Assembly (NCBI GenBank): GCA_937906945.1
Contig: CALCUE010000037.1
Span: 1 to 12,624, forward strand
Length of the DNA: 12,624 bases
DNA from: an uncultured Clostridia bacterium
GTDB lineage: Bacteria > Bacillota > Clostridia > Oscillospirales > Ruminococcaceae
Direction of reading: 5' to 3'
A program made the translations under genes and the position numbers. A model generated the notes under the pieces. That model was not told where the DNA came from, made no database searches, and saw only the letters and a list, made by a program, of their open reading frames with translations. Of this stretch, positions 6,619 to 12,624 are shown piece by piece. Within the stretch, counting starts at the first letter, position 1. The number at the start of each line of letters is the position of its first letter.

Positions 6619-6635
6619 TTTTTGATCCGCCTCCC

Positions 6636-6664
6636 ACTATAGCACAAACCCCCGCCGTTTGCAA
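6636..6664 (-). promoter_or_regulatory. Sigma-70-type promoter of pncB
   Basis: On the minus strand TTGCAA (6664-6659) is followed by a 17-base spacer and TATAGT (6641-6636). Transcription would start near 6629, about 43 bases before the ATG. It lies immediately downstream of the terminator of the preceding operon. Confidence 0.75.
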
Positions 6665-6671
6665 GAAAAAC

Positions 6672-6702
6672 AAACGCCCTTCGCCGGTGGCGAAGGGCGT
6701 TT
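6672..6702 (-). terminator. Intrinsic terminator of the desulfurase-thiI-fusion operon
   Basis: A perfect 14-bp stem (6672-6685 with 6689-6702) closes a 3-base loop and is followed on the minus strand by TTTGTTTTTC. It begins one base after the TGA of the fusion gene. It has the same architecture as the terminator at 5101-5139: long perfect stem, trinucleotide loop. Confidence 0.93.
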
Positions 6703-6703
6703 C

Positions 6704-9700
6704 TCAATATTTCATCCCTATGTAGCAGTTGGAATAATATTTCATCAGAATATCTTTCCAGGAATAGCCCTCCCGGGCATACTCGATGGAGCCTTTGGCC
6801 GAAAGACCGACGCCGTGGCCGTAGCCGTGGACGGTAAAGACGATCTCATCGGTGGCGTGGTCATACTCCACGTCAAAGGCCGTGGACCAGAGGGTCGAAC
6901 CGCCAAGCACGTTTTCCCGAAGCTTTCTCGCCGAATAGGTGGTGCTGCCGAGATACACTTTATCGACGTAATCGGTGTTACCGAAACGGTTCTTGACCGA
7001 GATCCAGTCATCCGGGTCGCCCTCCAGCCTGATACCGGTCTTGGAATAGATCGTGCTGGCAAAAGACGAGGACTTGATGCGCCGCACCCGTTCCTCTTTG
7101 CCGTCCGATTGGGAAGACGGCACCGAAAGCAGGTTCCGGTTGGCGTAGCCCCAGACCCATTCCGCGTTCGCGGTCTCGCCGCAGCTTTCGGAAAAATAGG
7201 TGGCTAAAATATAATTGTTGCTTCGGTCGTCCAGAACCGCGTAGCCGATGACCTGGGCCACGCAGGTTTTGATCTGGTCGGAAACGTTGGTCTTGACCCC
7301 GGCGGAGATATTGCCGCCGCCGTTGCGAAGATAGGTATAGGTCGCGACGGCCTGCGCCTTGACGTGTTCGTTGGGCTGACCGAACCCGGCCTCATAGGTG
7401 ACGATCTGGCAAACGGCGTCATAGACGCTCATGGTCGTGCCGTTGACCTTGACCGTGTCCGAAAGCGACTGTTCGTAGTAAGGACTGTTCCCGGACGAGG
7501 ACGGCGCTTTGGCCGATTTCTTCAGCTGGATCGGTTCCTCCTGGGAAGAACTGCTGCCGGAATTATCCGGTGCCCGTCCACGACCGCCTTCCTCCGAACT
7601 TTCCGAGCTTTCCGAACTCTCCGAAACGCTTTCGGAACTTTCCGAGCTTTGGGAACTTTCCGAACTTTCCGATGCGGAAGAGGTCGAAGAAGACGTCGAG
7701 GACGACGTGGACGAAGAAGTCGAAGAGGACGAGGACGACGAACTTTCCTCCGGCTCTTCGGGCTCAATCGGTTCTTCCGGTTCCTCAGGGATCTCCGGTT
7801 CTTCCGGTTCCATCGGTTCCTCCGGTTCTTCCGGCTCTATCGGTTCTTCCGGATCGGTCACGTCTTCCGCTTCGCCGAAGGAGGCGTCCGCCTCGGACTG
7901 CTGCGCCTGGGAAACGGCGACGTACCATTTGTCCGGCATCACCGGGCTGTCGTTATAATAGGCTTTTTCGGGATCGAAGACGCTGATGTCCTCTCCCTCA
8001 CGGACCTGCCGCGCCACCACGACGAACCGGGCATCGGAAAAGTCATAGCAGCAGGTCGAAATAGTCAGAAAATGGTCCTCCACGGTATAATCAACGCCGG
8101 TGACGATCATGGTCCGGCGGGCGATCTCGCGGATAAAATCCTTTGTTTCCGTCTCGTCGCCGTCGATGAAGTTGTTATAGTCCCAAAGGGGACCGTCCTT
8201 GGCGTAGGCGTTGGTCAGAACGACACCCACCACCAGCCACCGGTTTTCCTCATAAAGGCTGTCAAACTGAATGACCGGGTGTGTTTTATAGAACGAAAGC
8301 TTGCGGTATTTGACAAAATCCGCGAACATCTTTCCGTCGTCATAGATATTGTGGCCGTAAATAATGAGGTTCCGGCTCATATTGCCGGGCTCAAAATCAC
8401 AGCGGTAGTCCAGAAACGGCGTGCCGTACATCGAATAGGCTCCGTAATAGTCCTTGCGGAGATAAAACTGTCCGGTCTCCCCTTTGTTGCCGGCTTTGGT
8501 GGTCTGTACCACGGGATAGCCCTTGTTGAGATCGGAAGACACCGCTTCTCCCACGTTTTCGACCCGGATATAGCCGACGAGGTCGTTATTCTCCTGATAG
8601 AGGTTATAAAGGCTCGGCAGATAGTCCCAGTCGTCCGGCACGTCGCCGTTGTCGCTGAAAAGGTTCTGCAGATTGGCGGAAAGACCCCGTTGGATCATCG
8701 GCTGGATGACCATTTTGGAGAGCAGGTAGCCCATGGAACCGAGGAACACCAGAACGCAGAGGATAAAGACCCCTTTCCGGATCTTTTCCCCGGTGGAATC
8801 GCCCTTCATCGGAATAAAACGGGCGTACCACTTCTGTTTTTCCTTGGAAACGGTGGTGTTGAATTTTTCCTTGCCGGAAACGGCGCTTTTAAGGGAAACG
8901 GCGTTTTCCCGGACCTTCGGATAGGCGGCTACCACCGACCGCGCCAGATGAACAAGCCGTTTCCCGGCTTTTTCCACCAGTTCCTCCCGGTCTTTGGCGA
9001 GCACCTTTTCCGTCCAGACGTTGTCCCCCATGGAAACGGCGATATAGGCGCCGTTTTCCGGTTTGGCCGGATCGGTCGTCACCGCCATACCGACGGTGGA
9101 ACCATACTGTTTGGCCACTTCCCCGGCCATGACCGCCGAGGTCCATTCGCTGTTGCGCCCGTGGCGCTCCAGAAGCTTTTCGGGCAGCTCATAGCGGTCC
9201 ACGCCCTGCGCCGTGCCGAGGTAATGATCCATAAACTCGTTGGCGTCGGTCGCTCCGATCAGTTCCGTGCGGGGAAGTCCCTCCACCGCCATAGCGACCC
9301 GAAGGTCCTTCTGCCGAAGCTCCTTGGCGAAGGCCTCCTGAATACTTTCGGCGTCCACGGCATAGACCGCGTCGCCCAGATCCTCAATAATGTTCCGAAG
9401 GGCGTTGTTGCAGCGTTCCTTCGCTTCCGCCGGGGTTTTCGCCGGCGCGAAAACCTGTACGACGACTTCGTCGCCATCGGCAAAGGCAAGCGCCGAAGCG
9501 CCGAAGGCGGAAGCGTCCGAAGAAGCCTCCTTCGCCTCCTCCACCGTCACGCCACTGGCCCGAAGGGTCCTTAAAAGACCGCCGTTGCCGCTGAAGCGCA
9601 CCAGATACGGTGCCACCCGGTATCCCAGCATGAACGGAAAAACATCCGCGTCGCCGGGCAGGATCAAAATACACTGGTTGCCGGCCGCAATGGCGCAGCC

Positions 9701-10021
9701 GGACGGTTTTCCGTTTTTATTCCGGAAGATTTCGGCGCCTTCCGGGAACCTTTCCCCGTCCTTCGTCACCGTCGGGAAACCCACCGCCGCCGACACCGCC
9801 GAAACGGTCAGATCGTCGTTTTGCTCACCGACGCCGCCGATGAACATGATGACGTTGCTGTCGCTGACCGCCTGGGAAAGCGCTTTCTGGATGGCGGTCC
9901 GGCTGGCTTCGATGCGGTGGCCTTTTACGTTGGAAAAGCCAAGCAGCTCAAATTCTTTCTGCACCAGCGTCCCGAAGTTTTCCTGATGGACGTTTCCGAG
10001 AAGAAAAATTTCCGATTGCAC
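6704..10021 (-). CDS. CinA-like / transmembrane / class B sortase / SpoIID fusion protein
   Basis: This 1105-residue protein has five parts. Residues 1-370 resemble a whole CinA: a MoaB-like half with GGVGEQNDDLT (62-72) and LPGDADVFPFML (121-132), and a C-terminal half with KLLERHGRNSEW (282-293) and VGMAVTTDP (310-318). The AESCTGG motif of active NMN deamidases is missing. Residues 417-443 form one membrane helix preceded by basic residues, predicting a cytoplasmic N-terminus. Residues 465-675 are a class B sortase with YGHN (His557), TISTC (Cys657) and DARF (Arg665), a complete apparent triad for attaching proteins to the wall. Residues 722-812 are a Glu/Pro then Ser-rich spacer. Residues 855-1100 are a SpoIID/LytB-type domain with VTYEAG (Glu877, candidate catalytic residue of lytic transglycosylases), KAQAVATYTYLR and HGYGHGVGLSAKGS (1065-1078). 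The GTG start has GGAG 7 bases upstream. It is the third gene after thiI. The combined role is not known. Confidence 0.9.
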   Translation of the reverse strand: MQSEIFLLGNVHQENFGTLVQKEFELLGFSNVKGHRIEASRTAIQKALSQAVSDSNVIMFIGGVGEQNDDLTVSAVSAAVGFPTVTKDGERFPEGAEIFRNKNGKPSGCAIAAGNQCILILPGDADVFPFMLGYRVAPYLVRFSGNGGLLRTLRASGVTVEEAKEASSDASAFGASALAFADGDEVVVQVFAPAKTPAEAKERCNNALRNIIEDLGDAVYAVDAESIQEAFAKELRQKDLRVAMAVEGLPRTELIGATDANEFMDHYLGTAQGVDRYELPEKLLERHGRNSEWTSAVMAGEVAKQYGSTVGMAVTTDPAKPENGAYIAVSMGDNVWTEKVLAKDREELVEKAGKRLVHLARSVVAAYPKVRENAVSLKSAVSGKEKFNTTVSKEKQKWYARFIPMKGDSTGEKIRKGVFILCVLVFLGSMGYLLSKMVIQPMIQRGLSANLQNLFSDNGDVPDDWDYLPSLYNLYQENNDLVGYIRVENVGEAVSSDLNKGYPVVQTTKAGNKGETGQFYLRKDYYGAYSMYGTPFLDYRCDFEPGNMSRNLIIYGHNIYDDGKMFADFVKYRKLSFYKTHPVIQFDSLYEENRWLVVGVVLTNAYAKDGPLWDYNNFIDGDETETKDFIREIARRTMIVTGVDYTVEDHFLTISTCCYDFSDARFVVVARQVREGEDISVFDPEKAYYNDSPVMPDKWYVAVSQAQQSEADASFGEAEDVTDPEEPIEPEEPEEPMEPEEPEIPEEPEEPIEPEEPEESSSSSSSSTSSSTSSSTSSSTSSASESSESSQSSESSESVSESSESSESSEEGGRGRAPDNSGSSSSQEEPIQLKKSAKAPSSSGNSPYYEQSLSDTVKVNGTTMSVYDAVCQIVTYEAGFGQPNEHVKAQAVATYTYLRNGGGNISAGVKTNVSDQIKTCVAQVIGYAVLDDRSNNYILATYFSESCGETANAEWVWGYANRNLLSVPSSQSDGKEERVRRIKSSSFASTIYSKTGIRLEGDPDDWISVKNRFGNTDYVDKVYLGSTTYSARKLRENVLGGSTLWSTAFDVEYDHATDEIVFTVHGYGHGVGLSAKGSIEYAREGYSWKDILMKYYSNCYIGMKY
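7586..7858 (-). repeat. Low-complexity coding repeat: Glu-Pro then Ser-rich linker
   Basis: This encodes residues 722-812 of the fusion protein. The first part is built from EEP/EPEEPEEP units, the second from SSST and SSESSE units, with matching short tandem repeats in the DNA. Such linkers span the cell wall or keep domains apart, and Ser-rich stretches can be glycosylated. Length is likely to vary between strains through slippage. Confidence 0.9.
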
Positions 10022-10061
10022 GAAATCACTCCTTTCCTTTGGATTTTATCCGAAAAAAATG

Positions 10062-11240
10062 TCAATTTTCCGCGTAAAGTTTAAATCTTTTGTGACTAAG
10101 CGCACAGCGGTCCAAAAGCGCCTCGATATCAAGAGCCTTTTCCGCCTCCTCGATCATGGCGAGGGTCGGATGGGTCTTGGGGTGCCGTGGGGTAAAGACC
10201 GTGCAGCAGTCCTCATAAGGAAGGATCGACGTCTCGAAGGTGCCGATCTTTTCGGCGATCTCGACGATCTCCTGTTTGTCCATACCGATCAAAGGCCGGA
10301 ACACCGGCAGCGTCGAAACGGCGTCGGTGCAGCCGATGGCGGGCATGGTCTGGCTTGCCACCTGCGCCAGGCTTTCGCCGGTGATGATGGCGCCGCAGTC
10401 CTCTTTTTCCGCCAGACGAAGCGCCACCCGCATCATAAACCGCCGCATGATGACGGTGAAAAGCTCCTCCGGGCATTTATTCTTGATCTCTTCCTGGATC
10501 TCGGTGAACCCGGCGGAGAAAAGGTCGATGACGCCGCAATAGTCGCAGAGCTTTTCGGTAAGGGTCTGCACCTTCATCCACGCGCGCTCGCCGGTATAGG
10601 GCGGCGACTGGAAATGGAGGGCGCAGATTTCAAGACCCCGTTTCGCCATCATATAGCCGGCGACGGGGCTGTCGATGCCGCCGGAAATAAGAAGCAGCGC
10701 TCTTCCGCTGGAACCGACGGGCATGCCGCCGGCGCCGGGAAGCTGTTCACCGTGAATATAGGCGAATTTTTCCCGGATCTCGACCATGACGACGATATCC
10801 GGATGGTTGACGTCCACTTTGAGGTGGTGGAAGCGGGACAGAAGCACCGCGCCCATTTCCCGGGAAATTTCCGGCGACGTCATCGGAAAGCTCTTGTCGG
10901 AGCGCTTGGCCTCCACTTTGAAGGTCTTCACTCTCGGCATGACGTCGGAAAGATACTCTCTCGCCTTTTCCCGAATGTCGTCCCAGTTCTTCTCGGCGAC
11001 GCAGGCTCTCGTCAAAGCGACGATGCCGAACACCTTCTGCAGGCGCTCGACCGCTTCGTCAAGGTCGATGTCCTCGCTTTTCGGCTCGATATAGATGGTG
11101 GACTGGGCTTTCCAGCACTTGAACTCCCCAAGCGGCTGAAGACGGCGTTTGCAGTTTTTTACCAACCGGTCCTCAAAACCGGAACGGTTCAGCCCTTTAA
11201 GGGCGATCTCGCCGCATTTAATCAAAATGATCTCTTTCAA
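10062..11240 (-). CDS. thiI: tRNA 4-thiouridine synthase ThiI (short form without rhodanese domain)
   Basis: ThiI adenylates uridine-8 of tRNA and transfers sulfur to make 4-thiouridine; in some bacteria it also supplies sulfur for thiamin. The 392-residue protein starts KEIILIKCGEIALKGLNR (N-terminal ferredoxin-like domain), continues through a THUMP region (about 55-165), and has the PP-loop ATPase motif SGGIDSPVAGY (186-196), followed by GCTDAVSTLPVFRPLIG and YEDCC (342-346). It ends without the C-terminal rhodanese of the E. coli enzyme, like the Bacillus form that receives sulfur directly from a dedicated cysteine desulfurase, here encoded just upstream. The start is taken as the TTG at 11240, because AGAGG (11251-11255) lies about 10 bases before it and the sequence then begins at the normal conserved N-terminus. 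The TTG at 11264 would overlap the desulfurase and add 8 unusual residues. Confidence 0.94.
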   Translation of the reverse strand: MKEIILIKCGEIALKGLNRSGFEDRLVKNCKRRLQPLGEFKCWKAQSTIYIEPKSEDIDLDEAVERLQKVFGIVALTRACVAEKNWDDIREKAREYLSDVMPRVKTFKVEAKRSDKSFPMTSPEISREMGAVLLSRFHHLKVDVNHPDIVVMVEIREKFAYIHGEQLPGAGGMPVGSSGRALLLISGGIDSPVAGYMMAKRGLEICALHFQSPPYTGERAWMKVQTLTEKLCDYCGVIDLFSAGFTEIQEEIKNKCPEELFTVIMRRFMMRVALRLAEKEDCGAIITGESLAQVASQTMPAIGCTDAVSTLPVFRPLIGMDKQEIVEIAEKIGTFETSILPYEDCCTVFTPRHPKTHPTLAMIEEAEKALDIEALLDRCALSHKRFKLYAEN

Positions 11241-11250
11241 AACAATAGTA

Positions 11251-11255
11251 CCTCT
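11251..11255 (-). promoter_or_regulatory. Ribosome binding site deciding the thiI start
   Basis: AGAGG on the minus strand overlaps the last base of the desulfurase stop codon region and is about 10 bases before the TTG at 11240. It favours that start over the earlier TTG at 11264, which has no such site. Confidence 0.55.
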
Positions 11256-12388
11256 TATCTGCAAAGTTCCTGCATCGCGTCTTTTAGTGCCGCGACCAGT
11301 TCCCGGATATCTTCCTCGGTGGTCTCCCGTCCGAAGCTGATCCGCAAAGCCGAATCGATCCGTTCCGGCGGATAATTCATCGCTTTGAGCACGTGGCTTT
11401 TGGCGCCGAGAGCGCAGGCGGAACCGCTGGAGACGTAAATGCCCCGGTTTTCTAAAAAGTGGAGCAGAATTTCGCTTCGGATCCCCAAAACGGAGACGTT
11501 GACAATGCCCGGCAGGGCGTTTTCTTTGGAGTTGAGCACGATGCCGTGCTCGGTTTCGATCTGTTTCAAAAATTCGTCGTGGAGGGCTTTCATCTGATGC
11601 TCAAACTCCGGTTCGCCGGCTTTCGAAAGCTTCGTCGCCACACCGAACGCCGCGATCAGCGGCAGCGCTTCCGTTCCGGGACGGATCTCTTTTTCCTGTT
11701 CGCCGCCGAAGTGGATCGGAACGACCCTCGCGCCTTTTTTGATCCACAAAGCGCCGACGCCTTTCGGTCCGCCGATCTTATGGGCGGTCACCGTCAGAAG
11801 GTCCACGCCGAGCTTTTCGACCTTGAAAGGCATTTTGCAGAAGGCCTGCACCGCGTCGCAATGGAACACAACGTCGGGGTTTTTGGCTTTCGCCGCTTTG
11901 ACCAATTTGCCAACGGGATTGATGGCGCCGATCTCGTTGTTGACCATCATCACGGAAACGAGAACGGTTTTTTCATCCACCGCTTCGAAAACCGCCGCCG
12001 GGGTGATGATCCCGTTTTCGTCCGGAAAGAGCCAGGTGACCTCGAAACCGTTTTTCCCGAGGTATTCCGCCGCCTTCATCACCGAATCGTGTTCATAGGC
12101 GGAAACAACGATTTTGTTGCCCCGCCGTTTTTTCGCCAAAGCGCCGCCAATAAGGGCCAGATTGTTGGCCTCGGTGCCGCCGGAGGTGAAATAAAGGCCG
12201 GAAGAATCGCCGCCGATGGCGTCGGCGATGGTTTTCCGGGCGCTTTCCCGGATCTTTTCCGCCTCGATCCCCTTGTTATGCAGGGACGAAGGGTTGCCGT
12301 AGGTTTCCGTCATGGCGGAAAAGGCGGCTTTGGCGGCTTCGGGATAAACCCTTGTCGTCGCGCTGTTGTCCAGATAGATCTCTCTCAT
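11255..12388 (-). CDS. Cysteine desulfurase (NifS/IscS family, probable ThiI partner)
   Basis: PLP enzyme that removes sulfur from L-cysteine to give alanine and an enzyme-bound persulfide. The 377-residue protein has YLDNSATTRVYPEA (5-18), YFTSGGTEANNLAL (66-79), the PLP-stacking His100 in YEHDS, NNEIG (150-154), HCDAVQ (176-181) with Asp178 contacting the cofactor, the Schiff-base lysine Lys204 in TAHKIGGPKG, RPGTE (236-240), and the persulfide cysteine Cys325 in SSGSACALGAKSH. All the expected residues are present and the length is typical. GGAGG (12395-12399) is 6 bases from the ATG. It is the first gene of an operon with thiI, 14 bases on. This matches the Bacillus NifZ-ThiI pairing, so it probably donates sulfur to ThiI rather than acting as the general Fe-S desulfurase. 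Its own promoter is at 12430-12458. Confidence 0.95.
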   Translation of the reverse strand: MREIYLDNSATTRVYPEAAKAAFSAMTETYGNPSSLHNKGIEAEKIRESARKTIADAIGGDSSGLYFTSGGTEANNLALIGGALAKKRRGNKIVVSAYEHDSVMKAAEYLGKNGFEVTWLFPDENGIITPAAVFEAVDEKTVLVSVMMVNNEIGAINPVGKLVKAAKAKNPDVVFHCDAVQAFCKMPFKVEKLGVDLLTVTAHKIGGPKGVGALWIKKGARVVPIHFGGEQEKEIRPGTEALPLIAAFGVATKLSKAGEPEFEHQMKALHDEFLKQIETEHGIVLNSKENALPGIVNVSVLGIRSEILLHFLENRGIYVSSGSACALGAKSHVLKAMNYPPERIDSALRISFGRETTEEDIRELVAALKDAMQELCR

Positions 12389-12429
12389 TTTCCGCCTCCG
12401 CTAAACAGATTTCTCCATTATTCAGAGTT

Positions 12430-12458
12430 ATTATACACAATGTCCTATATATTTTCAA
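12430..12458 (-). promoter_or_regulatory. Strong sigma-70-type promoter of the desulfurase-thiI-fusion operon
   Basis: On the minus strand TTGAAA (12458-12453), a 17-base spacer and a perfect TATAAT (12435-12430) are present. Transcription would begin near 12423, giving a leader of about 35 bases. I see no other promoter of correct spacing before thiI or before the fusion gene, so all three genes probably depend on this one. Confidence 0.85.
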
Positions 12459-12495
12459 GTATATTAAATGATTTTTTAACAATTTCTTTAAGAGT

Positions 12496-12511
12496 GTGGA
12501 AAGTTTTCCAC
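12496..12511. promoter_or_regulatory. Inverted repeat upstream of the desulfurase promoter
   Basis: GTGGAAA-GT-TTTCCAC is a 7+7 inverted repeat with a 2-base centre, about 38 bases upstream of the -35 box. It could be an operator or activator site for a dimeric protein. Its halves faintly resemble DnaA boxes but carry mismatches. No family assignment is possible. Confidence 0.3.
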
Positions 12512-12560
12512 CAGGTTCCATCCCTCGACGGCTTTCACAATCTTTTTTCGTCAAAGGATG

Positions 12561-12624
12561 GCCGACTGGGGGGTAGTAGCCTTCCCCCTCGGGGGAAGGT
12601 GTCGAGCGTCAGCGAGACGGATGA
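12561..12624. repeat. Probable dispersed intergenic palindromic repeat, cut by the window end
   Basis: A perfect 9-bp inverted repeat CCTTCCCCC / GGGGGAAGG (12580-12588 with 12591-12599) with a 2-base centre is followed by GTGTCGAGCGTCAGCGAGACGGATGA. From memory this resembles short repeated elements scattered between genes in gut Clostridia; that could not be checked. It differs in composition from the AT-rich promoter region next to it and encodes no visible gene. It has no T-run, so it is not a standard terminator. Confidence 0.55.

Noticed and set aside
7364..9574. A 736-codon open frame opposite the fusion gene
   Set aside because: It mirrors the GC-biased codons of the opposite gene, is rich in Arg/Phe/Gly from reverse reading, has no ribosome site, and the minus-strand frame carries clear domain motifs.
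5138..10021. Functional NAD-salvage link between pncB and the neighbouring CinA-like module
   Set aside because: The CinA half lacks the NMN deamidase motif, and a terminator plus a separate promoter divides the two genes, so the proximity may be chance.
10022..10085. A promoter between thiI and the fusion gene
   Set aside because: TTGACA is present on the minus strand but the TAAAAT follows after only 11 bases, too close for sigma-70.
10059..11375. A 438-codon plus-strand frame opposite thiI
   Set aside because: It is a shadow frame: it crosses the ends of two real genes, lacks a ribosome site and shows no motif. The same applies to the long plus-strand frames at 536-1465 and 1285-2550.
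12496..12511. DnaA boxes and a replication origin
   Set aside because: Each half differs from TTATCCACA at two positions, there is no cluster, and no dnaA or dnaN is nearby.
12276..12554. A 92-codon minus-strand frame spanning the desulfurase promoter
   Set aside because: It runs through the -35/-10 region and into the desulfurase gene out of frame, with no recognisable protein features.

Overview
The window looks like chromosomal DNA from an anaerobic, low-to-mid-GC Gram-positive of the Clostridia, most likely an Oscillospirales-type gut commensal. This is inferred from a class B sortase, a SpoIID-type domain, a rhodanese-less ThiI paired with its own cysteine desulfurase, strong AGGAGG ribosome sites and TTGACA/TATAAT-like promoters. 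No species can be named from the sequence. I see no rRNA, tRNA, CRISPR array, transposase or phage gene, and no gene-free stretch exceeds 300 bases.

Layout. (1) Positions 1-2508, minus strand: a three-gene operon read from a promoter near 2570. It encodes a YgeW-like (knotted) carbamoyltransferase homologue that has lost its carbamoyl-phosphate-binding motifs, a sugar-phosphate-type nucleotidyltransferase, and murC, which is cut by the window edge. Base composition and codon use change abruptly around position 525, inside the last codons of the nucleotidyltransferase. (2) Positions 2509-2766: a divergent control region. (3) Positions 2767-5100, plus strand: a three-gene operon for a large membrane protein made of two DUF1538 repeats plus two small PII-superfamily proteins, ending in a bidirectional terminator. 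(4) Positions 5138-6586, minus: nicotinate phosphoribosyltransferase with its own promoter. (5) Positions 6704-12388, minus: an operon running cysteine desulfurase, thiI, then a 1105-residue fusion protein, ending in a strong terminator. (6) Positions 12389-12624: promoter region and the start of what looks like a dispersed palindromic repeat.

The two most unusual items are the 1105-residue fusion and the DUF1538/PII operon. The fusion has a full-length but degenerate CinA-like module predicted in the cytoplasm, one membrane helix, a class B sortase with an apparently complete catalytic triad, a long Glu/Pro and Ser-rich linker, and a SpoIID-type peptidoglycan-cleaving domain. It joins cell-wall protein anchoring and wall remodelling in one chain, with a possible nucleotide-sensing end inside the cell. 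The DUF1538/PII operon resembles the AmtB-GlnK arrangement of a membrane transporter with a PII regulator, but here there are two different PII proteins, both with shortened T-loops, and the membrane protein is of unknown function. The catalytically eroded carbamoyltransferase homologue upstream of a cell-wall gene is a third good candidate for new biology.

Functions are assigned from motifs read by eye. No database search was possible.
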